Part shown: piece after piece, positions 26,043 through 36,417 of the stretch | Position numbering within the stretch: the stretch's first letter is position 1 | How the letters are laid out: each line of letters begins with the position of its first letter | Assembly: GCF_000425345.1 (NCBI RefSeq) | Contig: NZ_AUDG01000002.1 | Location: 124,001-188,000, forward strand | Origin: Rheinheimera baltica DSM 14885 | GTDB taxonomy: Bacteria > Pseudomonadota > Gammaproteobacteria > Enterobacterales > Alteromonadaceae | Direction of reading: 5' to 3' | DNA: 64,000 nt | Made by a program: the position numbers and the translations under genes | Notes under the pieces: model-generated | The model's input: only the letters and a program-made list of their open reading frames with translations | The model's database searches: none | What the model was told of the DNA's origin: nothing

Positions 26043-27905
26043 ATGGCGTTAGATATTAACGATTACCCGTTATTGGCTCAGGCTAATTTACCCGAGCAAT
26101 TACGGCAGTTACCACAGGAAAAACTTCCGGCGTTGAGTGCGGAACTTCGCGGCTATTTGTTGCAAAGCGTTAGCCAAAGCAGCGGTCATTTCGCCTCTGG
26201 TTTAGGTACTGTTGAACTGACAGTAGCTTTACATTATGTCTATAACACGCCGTTCGATCGCGTGATTTGGGATGTTGGTCATCAGGCGTATCCGCATAAA
26301 ATTCTTACCGGACGTGCTGAACGTATGCATAGCATTCGGCAAAAAGATGGCTTGCACCCGTTTCCGTATCGCGATGAAAGCGAATATGACGTGTTGTCTG
26401 TTGGCCATTCCAGCACGTCAATAAGTGCGGCCTTGGGCATGGCAATTGCCGCGCAACAAGCACGCAATAACCGCAAAGTCGTTGCCGTTATTGGCGATGG
26501 CGCCATTACTGCGGGTATGGCATTTGAAGCATTAAATCATGCCGGTGAAGTGCGCCCGGATATGCTGGTTATTTTAAATGATAACGAAATGTCGATATCA
26601 GAAAATGTCGGTGCATTAAACCGTTACTTTGCCAGAATTTTATCCGGTAGTTTTTACACCAGTTTACGTGAAGGCGGTAAAAAAATACTTCGTGGCGTGC
26701 CACCGCTGCATGAACTGGCTAGCCGGGCCGAAGAACACTTCAAAGGTATGGTTACGCCAGGCACGTTTTTTGAAGAATTAGGCTTTAATTATATTGGCCC
26801 AATTGATGGTCACGATGTGCTGGGCTTGGTTGATACCATTCGTAACATGCGTAATCTAAAAGGCCCTCAACTGCTGCATATTGTAACCAAAAAAGGCAAA
26901 GGCTATGCTCCGGCAGAAGCGGATCCTATTGGTTATCATGCAGTGTCTAAATTTAACCCGGCCGATGAAAAACAGCCGGCAAAAAAAGCTAGCTTGCCAA
27001 CATTTTCGAATATTTTTGGTAACTGGATTTGTGACATGGCAGCTCAAGATGAACGCTTGCAAGCCATTACACCTGCCATGCGTGAAGGCTCAGACTTAGT
27101 TCGTTACTCTAAAACCTACCCTAAACGCTATTTTGACGTTGCTATCGCCGAACAACACGCGGTAACGCTAGCTGCCGGGCTTGCGATTGAAGGGTTAAAA
27201 CCAGTAGTGGCCATTTACTCCAGCTTTTTGCAACGAGGCTATGATCAGCTTATTCATGATGTTGCCTTACAGAACCTGGATGTATTATTTGCCATTGATC
27301 GAGCTGGCATTGTCGGTGCAGACGGCCCTACTCATCAAGGAGCCTTTGATATCAGCTTTATGCGCTGTATCCCCAATATGGTGATTATGGTGCCATCTGA
27401 CGAAGATGAGTGCCGGCAGATGTTATATAGCGGTTATCAGTTTAATGGTCCGGCGGCAGTACGATATCCGCGCGGTTCAGGTACAGGCATTGCGCCACAG
27501 TCAAACATGCAGTTAATCCCCATAGGCAAAGCTAAAGTCGTTCATCAAGGCAAGCGTGTTGCTATACTGGCTTTTGGGCCTTTACTAGCCGAATGCCAGC
27601 ACGTTGCTAAACAACTTGACGCCACCTTGGTCGACATGCGTTTTGTTAAACCGCTGGATGCAGCTTTGTTGACGGAGCTTGCCGGACACCATGAGCTGTT
27701 TGTTACGGTTGAAGATAATGCCATTATGGGTGGTGCAGGCTCTGCGATAAACGAATTTGTCGCTAACGATACATTGGCCATTAGCTGTTTGAATATTGGC
27801 TTGCCAGATCAGTTTATTAAACATGGTAGCCAGCAAGAAATCTATGCCGAATTGGGTTTAGACAGCACAGGTATTCTCGCGAGTATCCAACACCGGCTTA
27901 AATAA
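26043..27905 (+). CDS. dxs: 1-deoxy-D-xylulose-5-phosphate synthase
   Basis: Dxs condenses pyruvate and glyceraldehyde 3-phosphate in the first step of the MEP isoprenoid pathway, also feeding thiamine and pyridoxal. The 620 residues equal the E. coli length. Visible features are the thiamine-diphosphate site [17 protein letters not shown] with NDNEMSIS, the transketolase pyrimidine domain with [15 protein letters not shown] and the [15 protein letters not shown] segment. It ends the xseB-ispA-dxs operon, which is closed by a strong intrinsic terminator. Confidence 0.97.
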   Translation: MALDINDYPLLAQANLPEQLRQLPQEKLPALSAELRGYLLQSVSQSSGHFASGLGTVELTVALHYVYNTPFDRVIWDVGHQAYPHKILTGRAERMHSIRQKDGLHPFPYRDESEYDVLSVGHSSTSISAALGMAIAAQQARNNRKVVAVIGDGAITAGMAFEALNHAGEVRPDMLVILNDNEMSISENVGALNRYFARILSGSFYTSLREGGKKILRGVPPLHELASRAEEHFKGMVTPGTFFEELGFNYIGPIDGHDVLGLVDTIRNMRNLKGPQLLHIVTKKGKGYAPAEADPIGYHAVSKFNPADEKQPAKKASLPTFSNIFGNWICDMAAQDERLQAITPAMREGSDLVRYSKTYPKRYFDVAIAEQHAVTLAAGLAIEGLKPVVAIYSSFLQRGYDQLIHDVALQNLDVLFAIDRAGIVGADGPTHQGAFDISFMRCIPNMVIMVPSDEDECRQMLYSGYQFNGPAAVRYPRGSGTGIAPQSNMQLIPIGKAKVVHQGKRVAILAFGPLLAECQHVAKQLDATLVDMRFVKPLDAALLTELAGHHELFVTVEDNAIMGGAGSAINEFVANDTLAISCLNIGLPDQFIKHGSQQEIYAELGLDSTGILASIQHRLK

Positions 27906-27930
27906 AAAAGTAACGTTGACAGCACAACAA

Positions 27931-27957
27931 GCCCGCAGCTAAAGCGGGCTTTTTTTG
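27931..27957 (+). terminator. Intrinsic terminator of xseB-ispA-dxs
   Basis: GCCCGC and GCGGGC form a 6-bp stem with a 7-base loop, followed by seven T residues, 25 bases after the dxs stop. The tail is only on the plus strand, so it serves dxs, not the convergent gene ending at 27960. Confidence 0.9.
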
Positions 27958-27959
27958 TG

Positions 27960-30900
27960 TCAGAAAAGCGAATTTTTTAGTTCAAAGTGTGCCAAACCTG
28001 CTGCCAAAAGTCGCTCAACTTGCGCTTCAATATGTGACGAATCTTCAAACTCAAAGGCGTCAACCTGCTGGTCAAACACAATAGTAGCCACCCCATTCTT
28101 ACCAGCATGTTTGACATGATAAAGTGCCATCTCTGCTAGCTGTAATGATATTTCCCAGTTAATCAGCTGGCCGCCAAGTAATTCTAGTGGATACACTGCA
28201 TAGCCCACCGAACAGGAGAGCCTGGTACGGTGTCCATCAGGCAAACTAAAGACGGTTTTGCCAATAAGCTCATTTAAACGAAAGCTAAACTGCGGAACCA
28301 GCTCTATCTGAATATCCCGCAATACCAATACAAATTCTTCACCGGCAAAGCGCACCACATAATCTGACCCCCGGGTTTCACGAATAAGCAATGCGGCCAC
28401 TTGCTGAATACAGCTATCACCGGCACTATTTCCATATTGGTCATTGATTTGTTTAAAGTTATCTAAATCGAGATGAATTAAGGCAACGCATTTCCCCTGA
28501 GACTGCATAGACTCTCTGTTACGCTGGAAATGCTCAATATCTTTAGGTAGCTGCTCAAACATAAACCGACGATTACGTAGTCCGGTTAAACTGTCTTTGT
28601 GCGTTAGCAGCGTTAGCTGTTCATTGACTTCGTTTAGTTTAAGATTGCTGTTTTCCAGCTCCTGCGTGCGCTGCCTTACCAAACGTTCCAGCTGCAATTG
28701 CTGATTAACGGTGTTGCGCCGTAGCAGCCACAAAATACCATAAAAGCAAAATAAAATAAGGATCAGCCATAAACCACGGTAAACCAGGGTTTCATCAAAA
28801 CGTTTTGGAATAATAAGCTGCAGTTGTGCGGATTGATTATCAGTCCACACACCACTATCAAACCGGCTTTGTAAACGAAAGACAAAATGTCCCGGAGTCA
28901 GGTTAGTGTAAACGGCTTCACGGCGCTCTGCGACGTCGTGCCATTGTTGATCAAACCCTTCCAACTGATAACGAAACTGTAACGCGGCAGGTTTAATAAA
29001 TTCCAACGCGGAGTATTTCACCGTAAAATTACGATCATCAAGATCCAACACCAAGCGCGATTGTTGATTTTCAATGACATATTGTCGTTGGCCCTGGACC
29101 ATTTTAATAACCGGCAACAAATCCCCTGCTCGTTTTCGCTCCAACTTAAGCGGTACTGCAACCACCCCCTTGAGTGTCGGATACCAATATTGATTTTGCC
29201 AGCGCACTACTTTTGCATGCCCAGCCCCATTACAACATCGTCCAGGAACGGTACCTAACTGACGGTCATACGGGCCAAGTATCTCGTCGGCTAAGACTAT
29301 GTCTGTGGCTAAGTTAGGTAGTTCAGCGACATTTACACGAAAAATACCCTTGTTGCTACTTACCCACACCGTCGCTGAGTCGATATCATATATCAGGCTA
29401 ACAACAGGACTATGCGGTAAACCATTTCCAGAGTGCCATTGCAACCAGCCACCTTGATTTTGCGAGATAAAAATACCGTCATCCAGTGTGGCAGCGATAA
29501 TAGTGTTGTCCGGCAGTACAAGCAGTGCTGTTATGTAACTATTGTAAAGTGCTGAACCAACGCCAAGACGACTTAAATTACTGTCCTGATACTGGTATAA
29601 ACCCCGCGTCGTGCCAAATACGACCCTACCTTGATGTTGTTGCAACACCGTAATATTTCGCGATTCTAATACATCATTCTCGACAAAAGGCGAGAGTACA
29701 TTGTCACGGTAATGGTATAACCCCATTACCGTCCCTATCCAAAGTCCGTCAGTGTCATCGGGTTGTAACAGCCGAACTGCAAAACCGGTCAACTCGTCAA
29801 ATTGGTTGCTCAATTTTGCACTACCGCGCTGATACCGTTTAACGCCGTGATCATTAGCTAGCCACATTTGCTCCGGATCCGGCCAGTACAGATCATGCAC
29901 CGTGCTGGCGCCAAGTTGTGCAGCATCTAACAACCGGGTGTATTGTCCTTCTGCGGTAAGCTCGCCTATGTCAGACTGTCCAGCAATAAGCAACGTATTC
30001 GCTGGCGAGACAGCAACACTGCGGATCACTGGGTCGGCGTCAGCTGGCACAATACGGCGAATATTACCCACCGAAGCCCGATATATACCGTCACTAAAAC
30101 TGGCTAACCAAATATTGTTATCTTTATCTTCAAAAATATCGCTAAACCACGGATAGCTGCCAAGCTCGTCGCCGGTGATGTGTTGCCAAGCCTGTTCATT
30201 ATGTCGATGAAATAATTTTCGATGTGCCGAAATCCACCGGTTGCCCCGGCTGTCACGCAGTAGCTTATATACAGCCGTATTATTTTTATCCGGCAAATTG
30301 CATTTTGTAACGTTTCCAGCGCTATCAAGATGATAAAATCCAGCTTCACCAGCTATAAACAAATTGCCATCATCCCAATATAAATCGTAGATTGGTGTTT
30401 GCATTAGCTCTGCAGGTAATGGAAAGTTATCGGTATTTCCGTCAATATCAATACGAAATAATTTTTCGGCGCTGGCAACCCATACTTTATTGTCAACTAA
30501 TTCCAGCTGACTTACCTGAGAGCGGATTTGTTCTACACGGCTTACTTTCCCATCCCGTACCCGGTACAGTAAATCAGCTGCCACCCATACTTCGCCTGGT
30601 CGGATCTCAACAATTGCTGTCACTTCAGACAATATTTGATAGCGATCAAATTTTAAGGTTACGGGATCAAAACCAGACAATCCGGATTTTGTTCCTACCC
30701 ACATGTAGCCGTGACTATCGTTCAATAATCGGGTAACGGCATTACTTGCCAGATGCCGCTGAGATTCTTTATTGAAATGCTCAAACTGCGTTCCGTCAAA
30801 CCGGTTAAGACCGTATTGTGTTGCAAGCCAGATATAGCCTTGAGAGTCTTGACTAATCGCGCGCACAGAATTGCTGGATAAGCCTTCTGCACTGCCCCAA

Positions 30901-31001
30901 TGTTTGATATCAAAATCGTAGACAGATTGTTGGTTATACGCAGGCACATTTAGAGAACACAACAATAAAAACAACAGTACGGCTTTTTTCATTGCGGCCA
31001 T
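27960..31001 (-). CDS. Periplasmic two-component-type propeller sensor with GGDEF domain
   Basis: This 1013-residue protein is a predicted diguanylate cyclase with a large periplasmic sensor. After a signal peptide (about 1-22) come repeated Reg_prop blades (about 25-650; motifs such as DSQGYIWLATQYGLNRFDG and DSHGYMWVGTKSGLSGFDP), a Y_Y_Y domain (about 660-735), one membrane helix (about 750), a short coiled coil, and a GGDEF domain (about 805-965). The active-site motif reads AGEEF instead of GGEEF, and an RxxD inhibitory site (RGSD) lies five residues before it. The signal sensed is unknown. ATG at 31001 or 30992 are both possible. Confidence 0.88.
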   Translation of the reverse strand: MAAMKKAVLLFLLLCSLNVPAYNQQSVYDFDIKHWGSAEGLSSNSVRAISQDSQGYIWLATQYGLNRFDGTQFEHFNKESQRHLASNAVTRLLNDSHGYMWVGTKSGLSGFDPVTLKFDRYQILSEVTAIVEIRPGEVWVAADLLYRVRDGKVSRVEQIRSQVSQLELVDNKVWVASAEKLFRIDIDGNTDNFPLPAELMQTPIYDLYWDDGNLFIAGEAGFYHLDSAGNVTKCNLPDKNNTAVYKLLRDSRGNRWISAHRKLFHRHNEQAWQHITGDELGSYPWFSDIFEDKDNNIWLASFSDGIYRASVGNIRRIVPADADPVIRSVAVSPANTLLIAGQSDIGELTAEGQYTRLLDAAQLGASTVHDLYWPDPEQMWLANDHGVKRYQRGSAKLSNQFDELTGFAVRLLQPDDTDGLWIGTVMGLYHYRDNVLSPFVENDVLESRNITVLQQHQGRVVFGTTRGLYQYQDSNLSRLGVGSALYNSYITALLVLPDNTIIAATLDDGIFISQNQGGWLQWHSGNGLPHSPVVSLIYDIDSATVWVSSNKGIFRVNVAELPNLATDIVLADEILGPYDRQLGTVPGRCCNGAGHAKVVRWQNQYWYPTLKGVVAVPLKLERKRAGDLLPVIKMVQGQRQYVIENQQSRLVLDLDDRNFTVKYSALEFIKPAALQFRYQLEGFDQQWHDVAERREAVYTNLTPGHFVFRLQSRFDSGVWTDNQSAQLQLIIPKRFDETLVYRGLWLILILFCFYGILWLLRRNTVNQQLQLERLVRQRTQELENSNLKLNEVNEQLTLLTHKDSLTGLRNRRFMFEQLPKDIEHFQRNRESMQSQGKCVALIHLDLDNFKQINDQYGNSAGDSCIQQVAALLIRETRGSDYVVRFAGEEFVLVLRDIQIELVPQFSFRLNELIGKTVFSLPDGHRTRLSCSVGYAVYPLELLGGQLINWEISLQLAEMALYHVKHAGKNGVATIVFDQQVDAFEFEDSSHIEAQVERLLAAGLAHFELKNSLF

Positions 31002-31017
31002 CTCTTTCTCTAATAGG

Positions 31018-31497
31018 TTAACCCAGCGGTAAAAAGGGAATTAAAAGTTGCAACGAAGCCAATGCAGCCAAACCCGCCGCGATGTCATCCAGCATAATGC
31101 CAATACCACCATGAACAGATCTGTCCAACACGCTAATCGGCCAGGGTTTTACAATATCAAACAGTCGAAACAACACAAAGCCAACGAGTAGGGTTTGCCA
31201 ATGAAGTGGCGCCCACAACATCGTGATACCTAAACCAATTATTTCGTCCCATACGATAGCACCATGGTCGTGTTCACCTATATCACGGGCAGTCTGACCA
31301 CACAAGTAAACCCCGAGCGCGCTACCAAGCACAACAAAGGTTAGCAAATAAATGTTTCCTGCCCACAACAACAACACCACTAACGGAATAGCGGCAATTG
31401 TCCCCATAGTGCCCGGTGCTTTAGGCGACAAGCCACTGCCAAAACCCAGAGCTAGGAACTGATACCATTTTGTTAAATCAAATTGCACTTTATTCAT
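31018..31497 (-). CDS. pgpA: Phosphatidylglycerophosphatase A
   Basis: PgpA removes phosphate from phosphatidylglycerophosphate to give phosphatidylglycerol. The 159-residue membrane protein has the family motifs ALGFGSGLSPKAPGTMGT near the N-terminus and the metal-binding VWDEIIGLGI in the middle, then LFDIVKPWPI. Four hydrophobic segments are visible. Its ATG overlaps the thiL stop by four bases (ATGA), matching the conserved nusB-thiL-pgpA order. Confidence 0.94.
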   Translation of the reverse strand: MNKVQFDLTKWYQFLALGFGSGLSPKAPGTMGTIAAIPLVVLLLWAGNIYLLTFVVLGSALGVYLCGQTARDIGEHDHGAIVWDEIIGLGITMLWAPLHWQTLLVGFVLFRLFDIVKPWPISVLDRSVHGGIGIMLDDIAAGLAALASLQLLIPFLPLG

Positions 31498-32456
31498 CCG
31501 AAGTGCGTAAAACCAGTATGTTGATAAGGGAATGCCTGCTCACCATATTTAAGTTCTAATTTACCCGCTACACCGGTTATACGGCCAATACAACTAACCG
31601 CAACGCCATAAGGCGATAGCAACACATCCAGCGAGCCTCTCTTGGCCTCTGGTACGGTAAACAATAACTCGTAGTCTTCTCCGCCTGATAATGCCAATTG
31701 CATTGCCGTGGCAGTGTCACAGCTATCTTTAATTGCTTGCGACAAAGGAATTCGAGCAACGTCAACACTGGCTCCCACGCCTGAACGGGCTAAAATATGC
31801 TGAATATCGCTATATAAACCGTCAGATAAATCCATCGCACTGCTGGCGATATTGCGCAAAGCTTGCCCCAACGCTACGCGGGCAGAAGGATAATGAAAAC
31901 GTTGTAAAATATGGGTTTGATGTTTCTTACTGACGTCATGCCGCCCCTGACACAACTGCAACCCCAACGCGGCATCTCCCAATGTCCCCGTAACGTAGAT
32001 GTAATCACCCACTTTAGCACCACTGCGTGTAAGAGCCTTGCCACGAGGTACAATGCCTTTAGCAATCATCGTGAGACTCATAGGGCCGCGGGTTGTATCA
32101 CCGCCGATTAATTGGCAGTTATAATATTCTGCTGTTTCATGAAGGCCAGCCGCGAAGGCCGAAACCCAGGCTTCATCAACTACGGGCAAGGTTAATGCTA
32201 ACGATAACCAAGTTGGCTCAGCGCCCATGGCAGCTAAATCGCTGACATTAACGGCAACAAGCTTATGACCAAGGGCCCGCGGATCATCATCAGGAAAAAA
32301 ATGTGTCCCTACAACCATGGTGTCCGTGGTTACAACCAGGTCGTAATTATCACGAACCTGTAACACGGCACCGTCATCCCCGACGCCAACAGCAGTATCG
32401 GAGCGCGCAGTACCACATTTGGAGAAATATTGAGCAATGAGTTCGAATTCACCCAT
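31494..32456 (-). CDS. thiL: Thiamine-monophosphate kinase
   Basis: ThiL phosphorylates thiamine monophosphate to thiamine diphosphate. The 320-residue protein has the AIR-synthase-like pattern: VGDDGAVLQ near residue 24, the TTDTMVVGTHFF segment, an AVNVSDLAAMGAEP block, GDTTRGP and the later MDLSDGLYSDIQHI. Lengths near 320 are normal. It lies between nusB and pgpA. A hairpin between nusB and thiL (32468-32483) may reduce read-through. Confidence 0.94.
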   Translation of the reverse strand: MGEFELIAQYFSKCGTARSDTAVGVGDDGAVLQVRDNYDLVVTTDTMVVGTHFFPDDDPRALGHKLVAVNVSDLAAMGAEPTWLSLALTLPVVDEAWVSAFAAGLHETAEYYNCQLIGGDTTRGPMSLTMIAKGIVPRGKALTRSGAKVGDYIYVTGTLGDAALGLQLCQGRHDVSKKHQTHILQRFHYPSARVALGQALRNIASSAMDLSDGLYSDIQHILARSGVGASVDVARIPLSQAIKDSCDTATAMQLALSGGEDYELLFTVPEAKRGSLDVLLSPYGVAVSCIGRITGVAGKLELKYGEQAFPYQHTGFTHFG

Positions 32457-32467
32457 AAAACTAAGAA

Positions 32468-32483
32468 GCCGACAAATGTCGGC
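32468..32483 (-). terminator. Hairpin between nusB and thiL
   Basis: GCCGAC and GTCGGC pair around a 4-base loop on the minus strand and are followed by TTCTTAGTTTT, immediately before the thiL start. It could be a partial terminator within the operon. Confidence 0.45.
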
Positions 32484-32489
32484 ACTCCT

Positions 32490-32903
32490 TCAACTTGGAC
32501 GCAGAACGCGCACGGCTTTATCTAGAATACCGTTCACGAACTTATGACTATCGTCTGCAGCAAATGCCTTTGCCAGCTCGATAGCTTCGTTGATGATGAC
32601 CTTATAAGGGACATCTAATCGGTATTTAAGTTCATAGGCAGATACACGAAGAATCGCTTTCTCTACGAAATCAATTTCATCAAATGGTCTATCTAAATAA
32701 GGCTTTAACGCCTCGTCCAGGGTTGCGTAGTTTTTTACCACACCGCGGACAACATCCTGAAAATAACCAACATCAAGATGTTTTACATTAGTTTCCAGCA
32801 ACAATTGTTGCTCAATATCTGCAATCGGGTTTTGGCTGACATGCCAACTGTAGATACCCTGCACTGCAAGTGACCGTGACTGACGACGGGCATTAGGTTT
32901 CAT
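32490..32903 (-). CDS. nusB: Transcription antitermination factor NusB
   Basis: NusB binds boxA RNA with NusE (S10) for rRNA antitermination. The 137-residue helical protein starts with the RNA-binding [21 protein letters not shown] and ends with [32 protein letters not shown], both characteristic. It follows ribH by 17 bases in the usual ribH-nusB arrangement. Confidence 0.96.
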   Translation of the reverse strand: MKPNARRQSRSLAVQGIYSWHVSQNPIADIEQQLLLETNVKHLDVGYFQDVVRGVVKNYATLDEALKPYLDRPFDEIDFVEKAILRVSAYELKYRLDVPYKVIINEAIELAKAFAADDSHKFVNGILDKAVRVLRPS

Positions 32904-32920
32904 TTCTGTGTCTCTTCCTG

Positions 32921-33385
32921 TTACAGCTTAGCTAGCAGGTTAACCATTTCCAGCGTAGACATAGCAGCCTCGCCACCTTTGTTGCCAGCTTTTGTGCCGG
33001 CACGTTCTATGGCTTGCTCAATACTATCAACGGTTAACACTCCAAAGGCAACCGGGATGTCATGTTGCATCATGACTTGCGAAATACCCTTGGTACACTC
33101 ACCCGATACGTATTCGAAGTGAGGTGTGCCCCCACGGATCACCGCACCAAGTGCAATAATGCCATCATATTTTTTGCTGGCAGCCACACGCTGCACTGCC
33201 AATGGTAACTCAAAGGCACCCGGTACCCGTATAACAGTAATATCCTGCTCAGCCACATTACCAATACGTTGCAATGTGTCTACCGCACCGCTTAATAAAC
33301 TTTCAACGATAAAGCTATTAAACCGCGCAACAACCAGCGCAAACTTTTTACCGTTGGCAGAAAATCCCGCTTCAATTACCTGCAT
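32921..33385 (-). CDS. ribH: 6,7-dimethyl-8-ribityllumazine synthase
   Basis: Lumazine synthase joins 5-amino-6-ribitylaminouracil and dihydroxybutanone phosphate. The 154 residues include [30 protein letters not shown], the substrate-binding [14 protein letters not shown] and [20 protein letters not shown]. It lies after ribB with a 116-base gap that shows no FMN riboswitch motif, and before nusB. Confidence 0.97.
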   Translation of the reverse strand: MQVIEAGFSANGKKFALVVARFNSFIVESLLSGAVDTLQRIGNVAEQDITVIRVPGAFELPLAVQRVAASKKYDGIIALGAVIRGGTPHFEYVSGECTKGISQVMMQHDIPVAFGVLTVDSIEQAIERAGTKAGNKGGEAAMSTLEMVNLLAKL

Positions 33386-33501
33386 AAGATGCCCTTAAAA
33401 TCTGACCGCTCAAAATTAGCCGTGCATAATAGCACAACACTCATAAAACCGGCATAGTCTTTATCACGCCAGTACTGGCTTAATTAATCGCCTGCTAGCC
33501 A

Positions 33502-34611
33502 TTACTCGCTAACATAATCGACCACTTCAAGACCAAAACCCGACAATGCATGATACTTTTTCGGCTGACTAAGCAGGCGCATCTTCTTTACACCCAAACT
33601 GGCGAGTATTTGAGACCCAACGCCAACTGTACGAGAGGTGCCCGCCCATGGCGTCGCTTTTGGTTTTTCGCCGTTATCCTCTGCCTCAAAACCCTGAACG
33701 GTTCGTATCAAGGCGTCGGTACTTTCATGTTTACCTAACAACACTAATACGCCACCATCACGGGCAATCCGCTCCATCGCTGTATGCAGCGGGAAGCTAC
33801 GATTAGCCGCTCGATTCGCCATTAATAAGTCGCTGAACGTATCATGTAAGTGCACCCTAACCAGCGTGGGTTCATCCGCGCTAATGTCACCTTTTATCAA
33901 GGCAAAATGAATTTGGTTATCGATAGTGTCTTTAAAGGTTACCAGCTGAAAATCTCCCACTTCTGTAGGAAGCTGGCAACGGGCGACTTGTTCAATGGTG
34001 GTTTCGTTTAAATTCCGGTATTCAATTAAGTCCGCTATGGTGCCAATTTTTATGCCATGCTTTTTGGCAACAACTTCTAAATCTGGCCGACGCGCCATCG
34101 TACCATCGTCGTTTAGAATCTCAACAATAACAGCAGCAGGTTCAAGACCCGCTAACCGCGCTAAATCACAACCGGCTTCAGTATGGCCAGCCCGCACTAA
34201 CACACCGCCATCCTGTGCCATTAATGGGAAAATATGGCCTGGCTGTACAATGTCTGAAGGTCTGGCGTCCCGTGCAACTGCGGCTTTCACCGTGCGGGCA
34301 CGATCGGCAGCAGAAATTCCTGTTGTTACGCCTTCAGCGGCTTCAATTGACACGGTAAAGTTAGTGGCAAAAGGCGACTTGTTTGCATCTACCATCAGCG
34401 GCAATGCTAATTGCGTACAGCGTTTTCTGGTCAGGGTTAAACAAATTAATCCGCGCCCATGTGTGGCCATAAAGTTTATGGCTTCGGGCGTGACATACTC
34501 GGCGGCCATCACCAAGTCGCCTTCGTTTTCACGATCCTCATCATCCATCAGAATAACCATTTTCCCCTGACGAATGTCTTCAATTATTTCTGTAGGCGTA
34601 TTCAGCTGCAT
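33502..34611 (-). CDS. ribB: 3,4-dihydroxy-2-butanone-4-phosphate synthase with degenerate GTP cyclohydrolase II domain
   Basis: The N-terminal domain (about 1-200) is an intact RibB, converting ribulose 5-phosphate to dihydroxybutanone phosphate; it has [17 protein letters not shown] and the [14 protein letters not shown] block. The C-terminal domain (about 205-369) has the RibA fold, but the zinc cysteines are absent: where RibA has a Cys-rich SECLTGD..RCDCG region this protein reads [19 protein letters not shown] cyclohydrolase activity is therefore unlikely, as in the RibBX-type variants known in Proteobacteria. The ATG at 34611 is preferred over the TTG at 34617. Confidence 0.9.
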   Translation of the reverse strand: MQLNTPTEIIEDIRQGKMVILMDDEDRENEGDLVMAAEYVTPEAINFMATHGRGLICLTLTRKRCTQLALPLMVDANKSPFATNFTVSIEAAEGVTTGISAADRARTVKAAVARDARPSDIVQPGHIFPLMAQDGGVLVRAGHTEAGCDLARLAGLEPAAVIVEILNDDGTMARRPDLEVVAKKHGIKIGTIADLIEYRNLNETTIEQVARCQLPTEVGDFQLVTFKDTIDNQIHFALIKGDISADEPTLVRVHLHDTFSDLLMANRAANRSFPLHTAMERIARDGGVLVLLGKHESTDALIRTVQGFEAEDNGEKPKATPWAGTSRTVGVGSQILASLGVKKMRLLSQPKKYHALSGFGLEVVDYVSE

Positions 34612-34623
34612 AACCAACCCTAT

Positions 34624-35274
34624 TTATAAAAAACCGCGCTGAGACAACAGCGCCATACTAACGCCGCCATTGGCTTTGTCGGTATCCTTGTGAAGTAAAC
34701 GTTCCAAATAGCGGGCAATAACATCGACTTCCAGATGTACTTTAGTGCCCACTTCAAGGCGTGAAATTGTAGTTTGTGTGGCGGTATGAGGCACTATTGT
34801 TAGCCGCAAGGCGTCTTTATTTACTTCGTTGACCGTCAAACTAACACCGTCAATGGTAACCGAGCCTTTAGTTGCAATGTAGTGCGCCAATGCGTTTGGC
34901 AACGCCAACCAGATATGCCAGGACCTTCCAGCGCTTTCAATACGAACGACCTCTGTTACCCCATCAACGTGGCCGCTGACAATATGTCCACCCAAGCGTG
35001 TTGTAGGCAACATCGCTTTTTCCAGATTAATAACCTGCCCCCGCTGATAATGGCCGAATAAGGTATTGGCTAAGGTTTCTGACGACACGTCAGCACAAAA
35101 GCTATTTGCGCTTAGCTGGGTTACGGTTAAACATACTCCATTGCTGGCAATACTGTCGCCGAGCTTTACGTCGGTAAAATCTAAACTATTGCTGTGAATC
35201 GTCACCGTAAGATCTGCACCTTGACGCACGATCTCCGTAAGAGTACCCGTGGCTTCAACGATACCTGTAAACAT
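34624..35274 (-). CDS. ribE: Riboflavin synthase alpha subunit
   Basis: Riboflavin synthase dismutates two lumazines to riboflavin. The 216-residue protein has the duplicated lumazine-binding domain (about 1-95 and 98-190), with MFTGIVEATGTL, DSIASNGVCLTVT and the second-copy GSVTIDGVSLTVNEV. It is part of the ribD-ribE-ribB-ribH run and lies 12 bases before ribB. The ATG has AGAGAGAAA upstream. Confidence 0.96.
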   Translation of the reverse strand: MFTGIVEATGTLTEIVRQGADLTVTIHSNSLDFTDVKLGDSIASNGVCLTVTQLSANSFCADVSSETLANTLFGHYQRGQVINLEKAMLPTTRLGGHIVSGHVDGVTEVVRIESAGRSWHIWLALPNALAHYIATKGSVTIDGVSLTVNEVNKDALRLTIVPHTATQTTISRLEVGTKVHLEVDVIARYLERLLHKDTDKANGGVSMALLSQRGFL

Positions 35275-35298
35275 AATTTCTCTCTTGTACCACTGAGA

Positions 35299-36417
35299 TT
35301 AGAGTAAGTTGGCAGTAAGGCGAATATCCTGCCCTACCACACGTATATCGCTCCAGCTTAACTCTGGAACCTGCGTCAATGCAGTATATTGTGGCAATAC
35401 CGCTAGCGGCTGCGCAGCGTTCCCTAGCAACTTGGGTGACAGGTAAACAATAAGTTCATCTACCAATTTTAACTGCAACAAAGTGCCCGCTAACGTGGCA
35501 CCCGCCTCTACCCATAATGTATTGACTTGCTCACGCAACGCCAGATGTTGTAATAAGGCGGCAATATCAAACTGGGCATCATTATTCAGCGGACAATGGA
35601 TTTGTCTGGCAATATTGGGTAATTGTCGGTCATTTTCAAGCTTACTGACACACAATAACACTTCGCCACCGTCAGAAAAAATGGCCAAATCATGCTTCAA
35701 CAAACCATTTCTGTCCAAAATTACCCGCTTAGGTTGGCGCAGTTCACCACTGTCCAGCCTCCCAATATCTTGCTGTAGTTGTTCAGCGCGCAAGTTCAAA
35801 CGCGCATTGTCAGCCAATACCGTAGTCGCGGTAGACAACACGGCACAACTTTGCGCCCGAAAATGCTGCACATCTGCACGAGCGGCCTCACCCGTTAACC
35901 ACTTACTGTCACCATTAGCCAAAGCCGTGCGGCCATCGAGGCTAGCGGCTAACTTTAGCCGGACATACGGCCTTTGCCGTTCCATCCGACTTAAAAAACC
36001 CAGGTTTAATGCCCGAGCTTGTGTATCCAATAAGCCTATATCTACCTGCATACCGGCATTTCGCAGTATCGCTGCACCTTTACCCGCAACCTGCGGATTA
36101 GGGTCTTGCATCGCAATTACCACCCGGGAAATACCGGCCGCCACTAATGCTTCAGCACAGGGTGGCGTGCGACCATGATGACTACAGGGTTCTAATGTCA
36201 CATAGCAGGTTGCCCCTCGGGCATCACTGCCGGCCTCTTGTAACGCAAACACCTCTGCATGAGGACCGCCGGCTTGTTTGTGATAACCACGTCCGACGAT
36301 CTGACCGTTTTTCACTATTACAGCACCGACATTCGGATTCGGGCTAGTCGTATAGCGGCCAAGCTCTGCGAGCTGTAAGGCTAGCGCCATAAAGCCAGTA
36401 TCTGCAGCACTAACCAT
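35299..36417 (-). CDS. ribD: Bifunctional riboflavin deaminase/reductase RibD
   Basis: RibD deaminates the pyrimidine intermediate and reduces its ribosyl chain. The deaminase domain (about 1-145) holds GGPHAEVFAL and PCSHHGRTPPC, the zinc and catalytic residues. The reductase domain (about 148-372) has YVRLKLAASLDGRTA and the LWVEAGATLAGTLL segment. The 372 residues fit the family. It overlaps the nrdR stop by one base (TAATG), so it is translated from the nrdR-rib operon. Confidence 0.95.
   Translation of the reverse strand: MVSAADTGFMALALQLAELGRYTTSPNPNVGAVIVKNGQIVGRGYHKQAGGPHAEVFALQEAGSDARGATCYVTLEPCSHHGRTPPCAEALVAAGISRVVIAMQDPNPQVAGKGAAILRNAGMQVDIGLLDTQARALNLGFLSRMERQRPYVRLKLAASLDGRTALANGDSKWLTGEAARADVQHFRAQSCAVLSTATTVLADNARLNLRAEQLQQDIGRLDSGELRQPKRVILDRNGLLKHDLAIFSDGGEVLLCVSKLENDRQLPNIARQIHCPLNNDAQFDIAALLQHLALREQVNTLWVEAGATLAGTLLQLKLVDELIVYLSPKLLGNAAQPLAVLPQYTALTQVPELSWSDIRVVGQDIRLTANLL

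Noticed and set aside
33386-33501. FMN riboswitch upstream of ribH or ribB
   Set aside because: No conserved FMN-riboswitch blocks are seen in the 116-base gap, nor before ribB or ribE.
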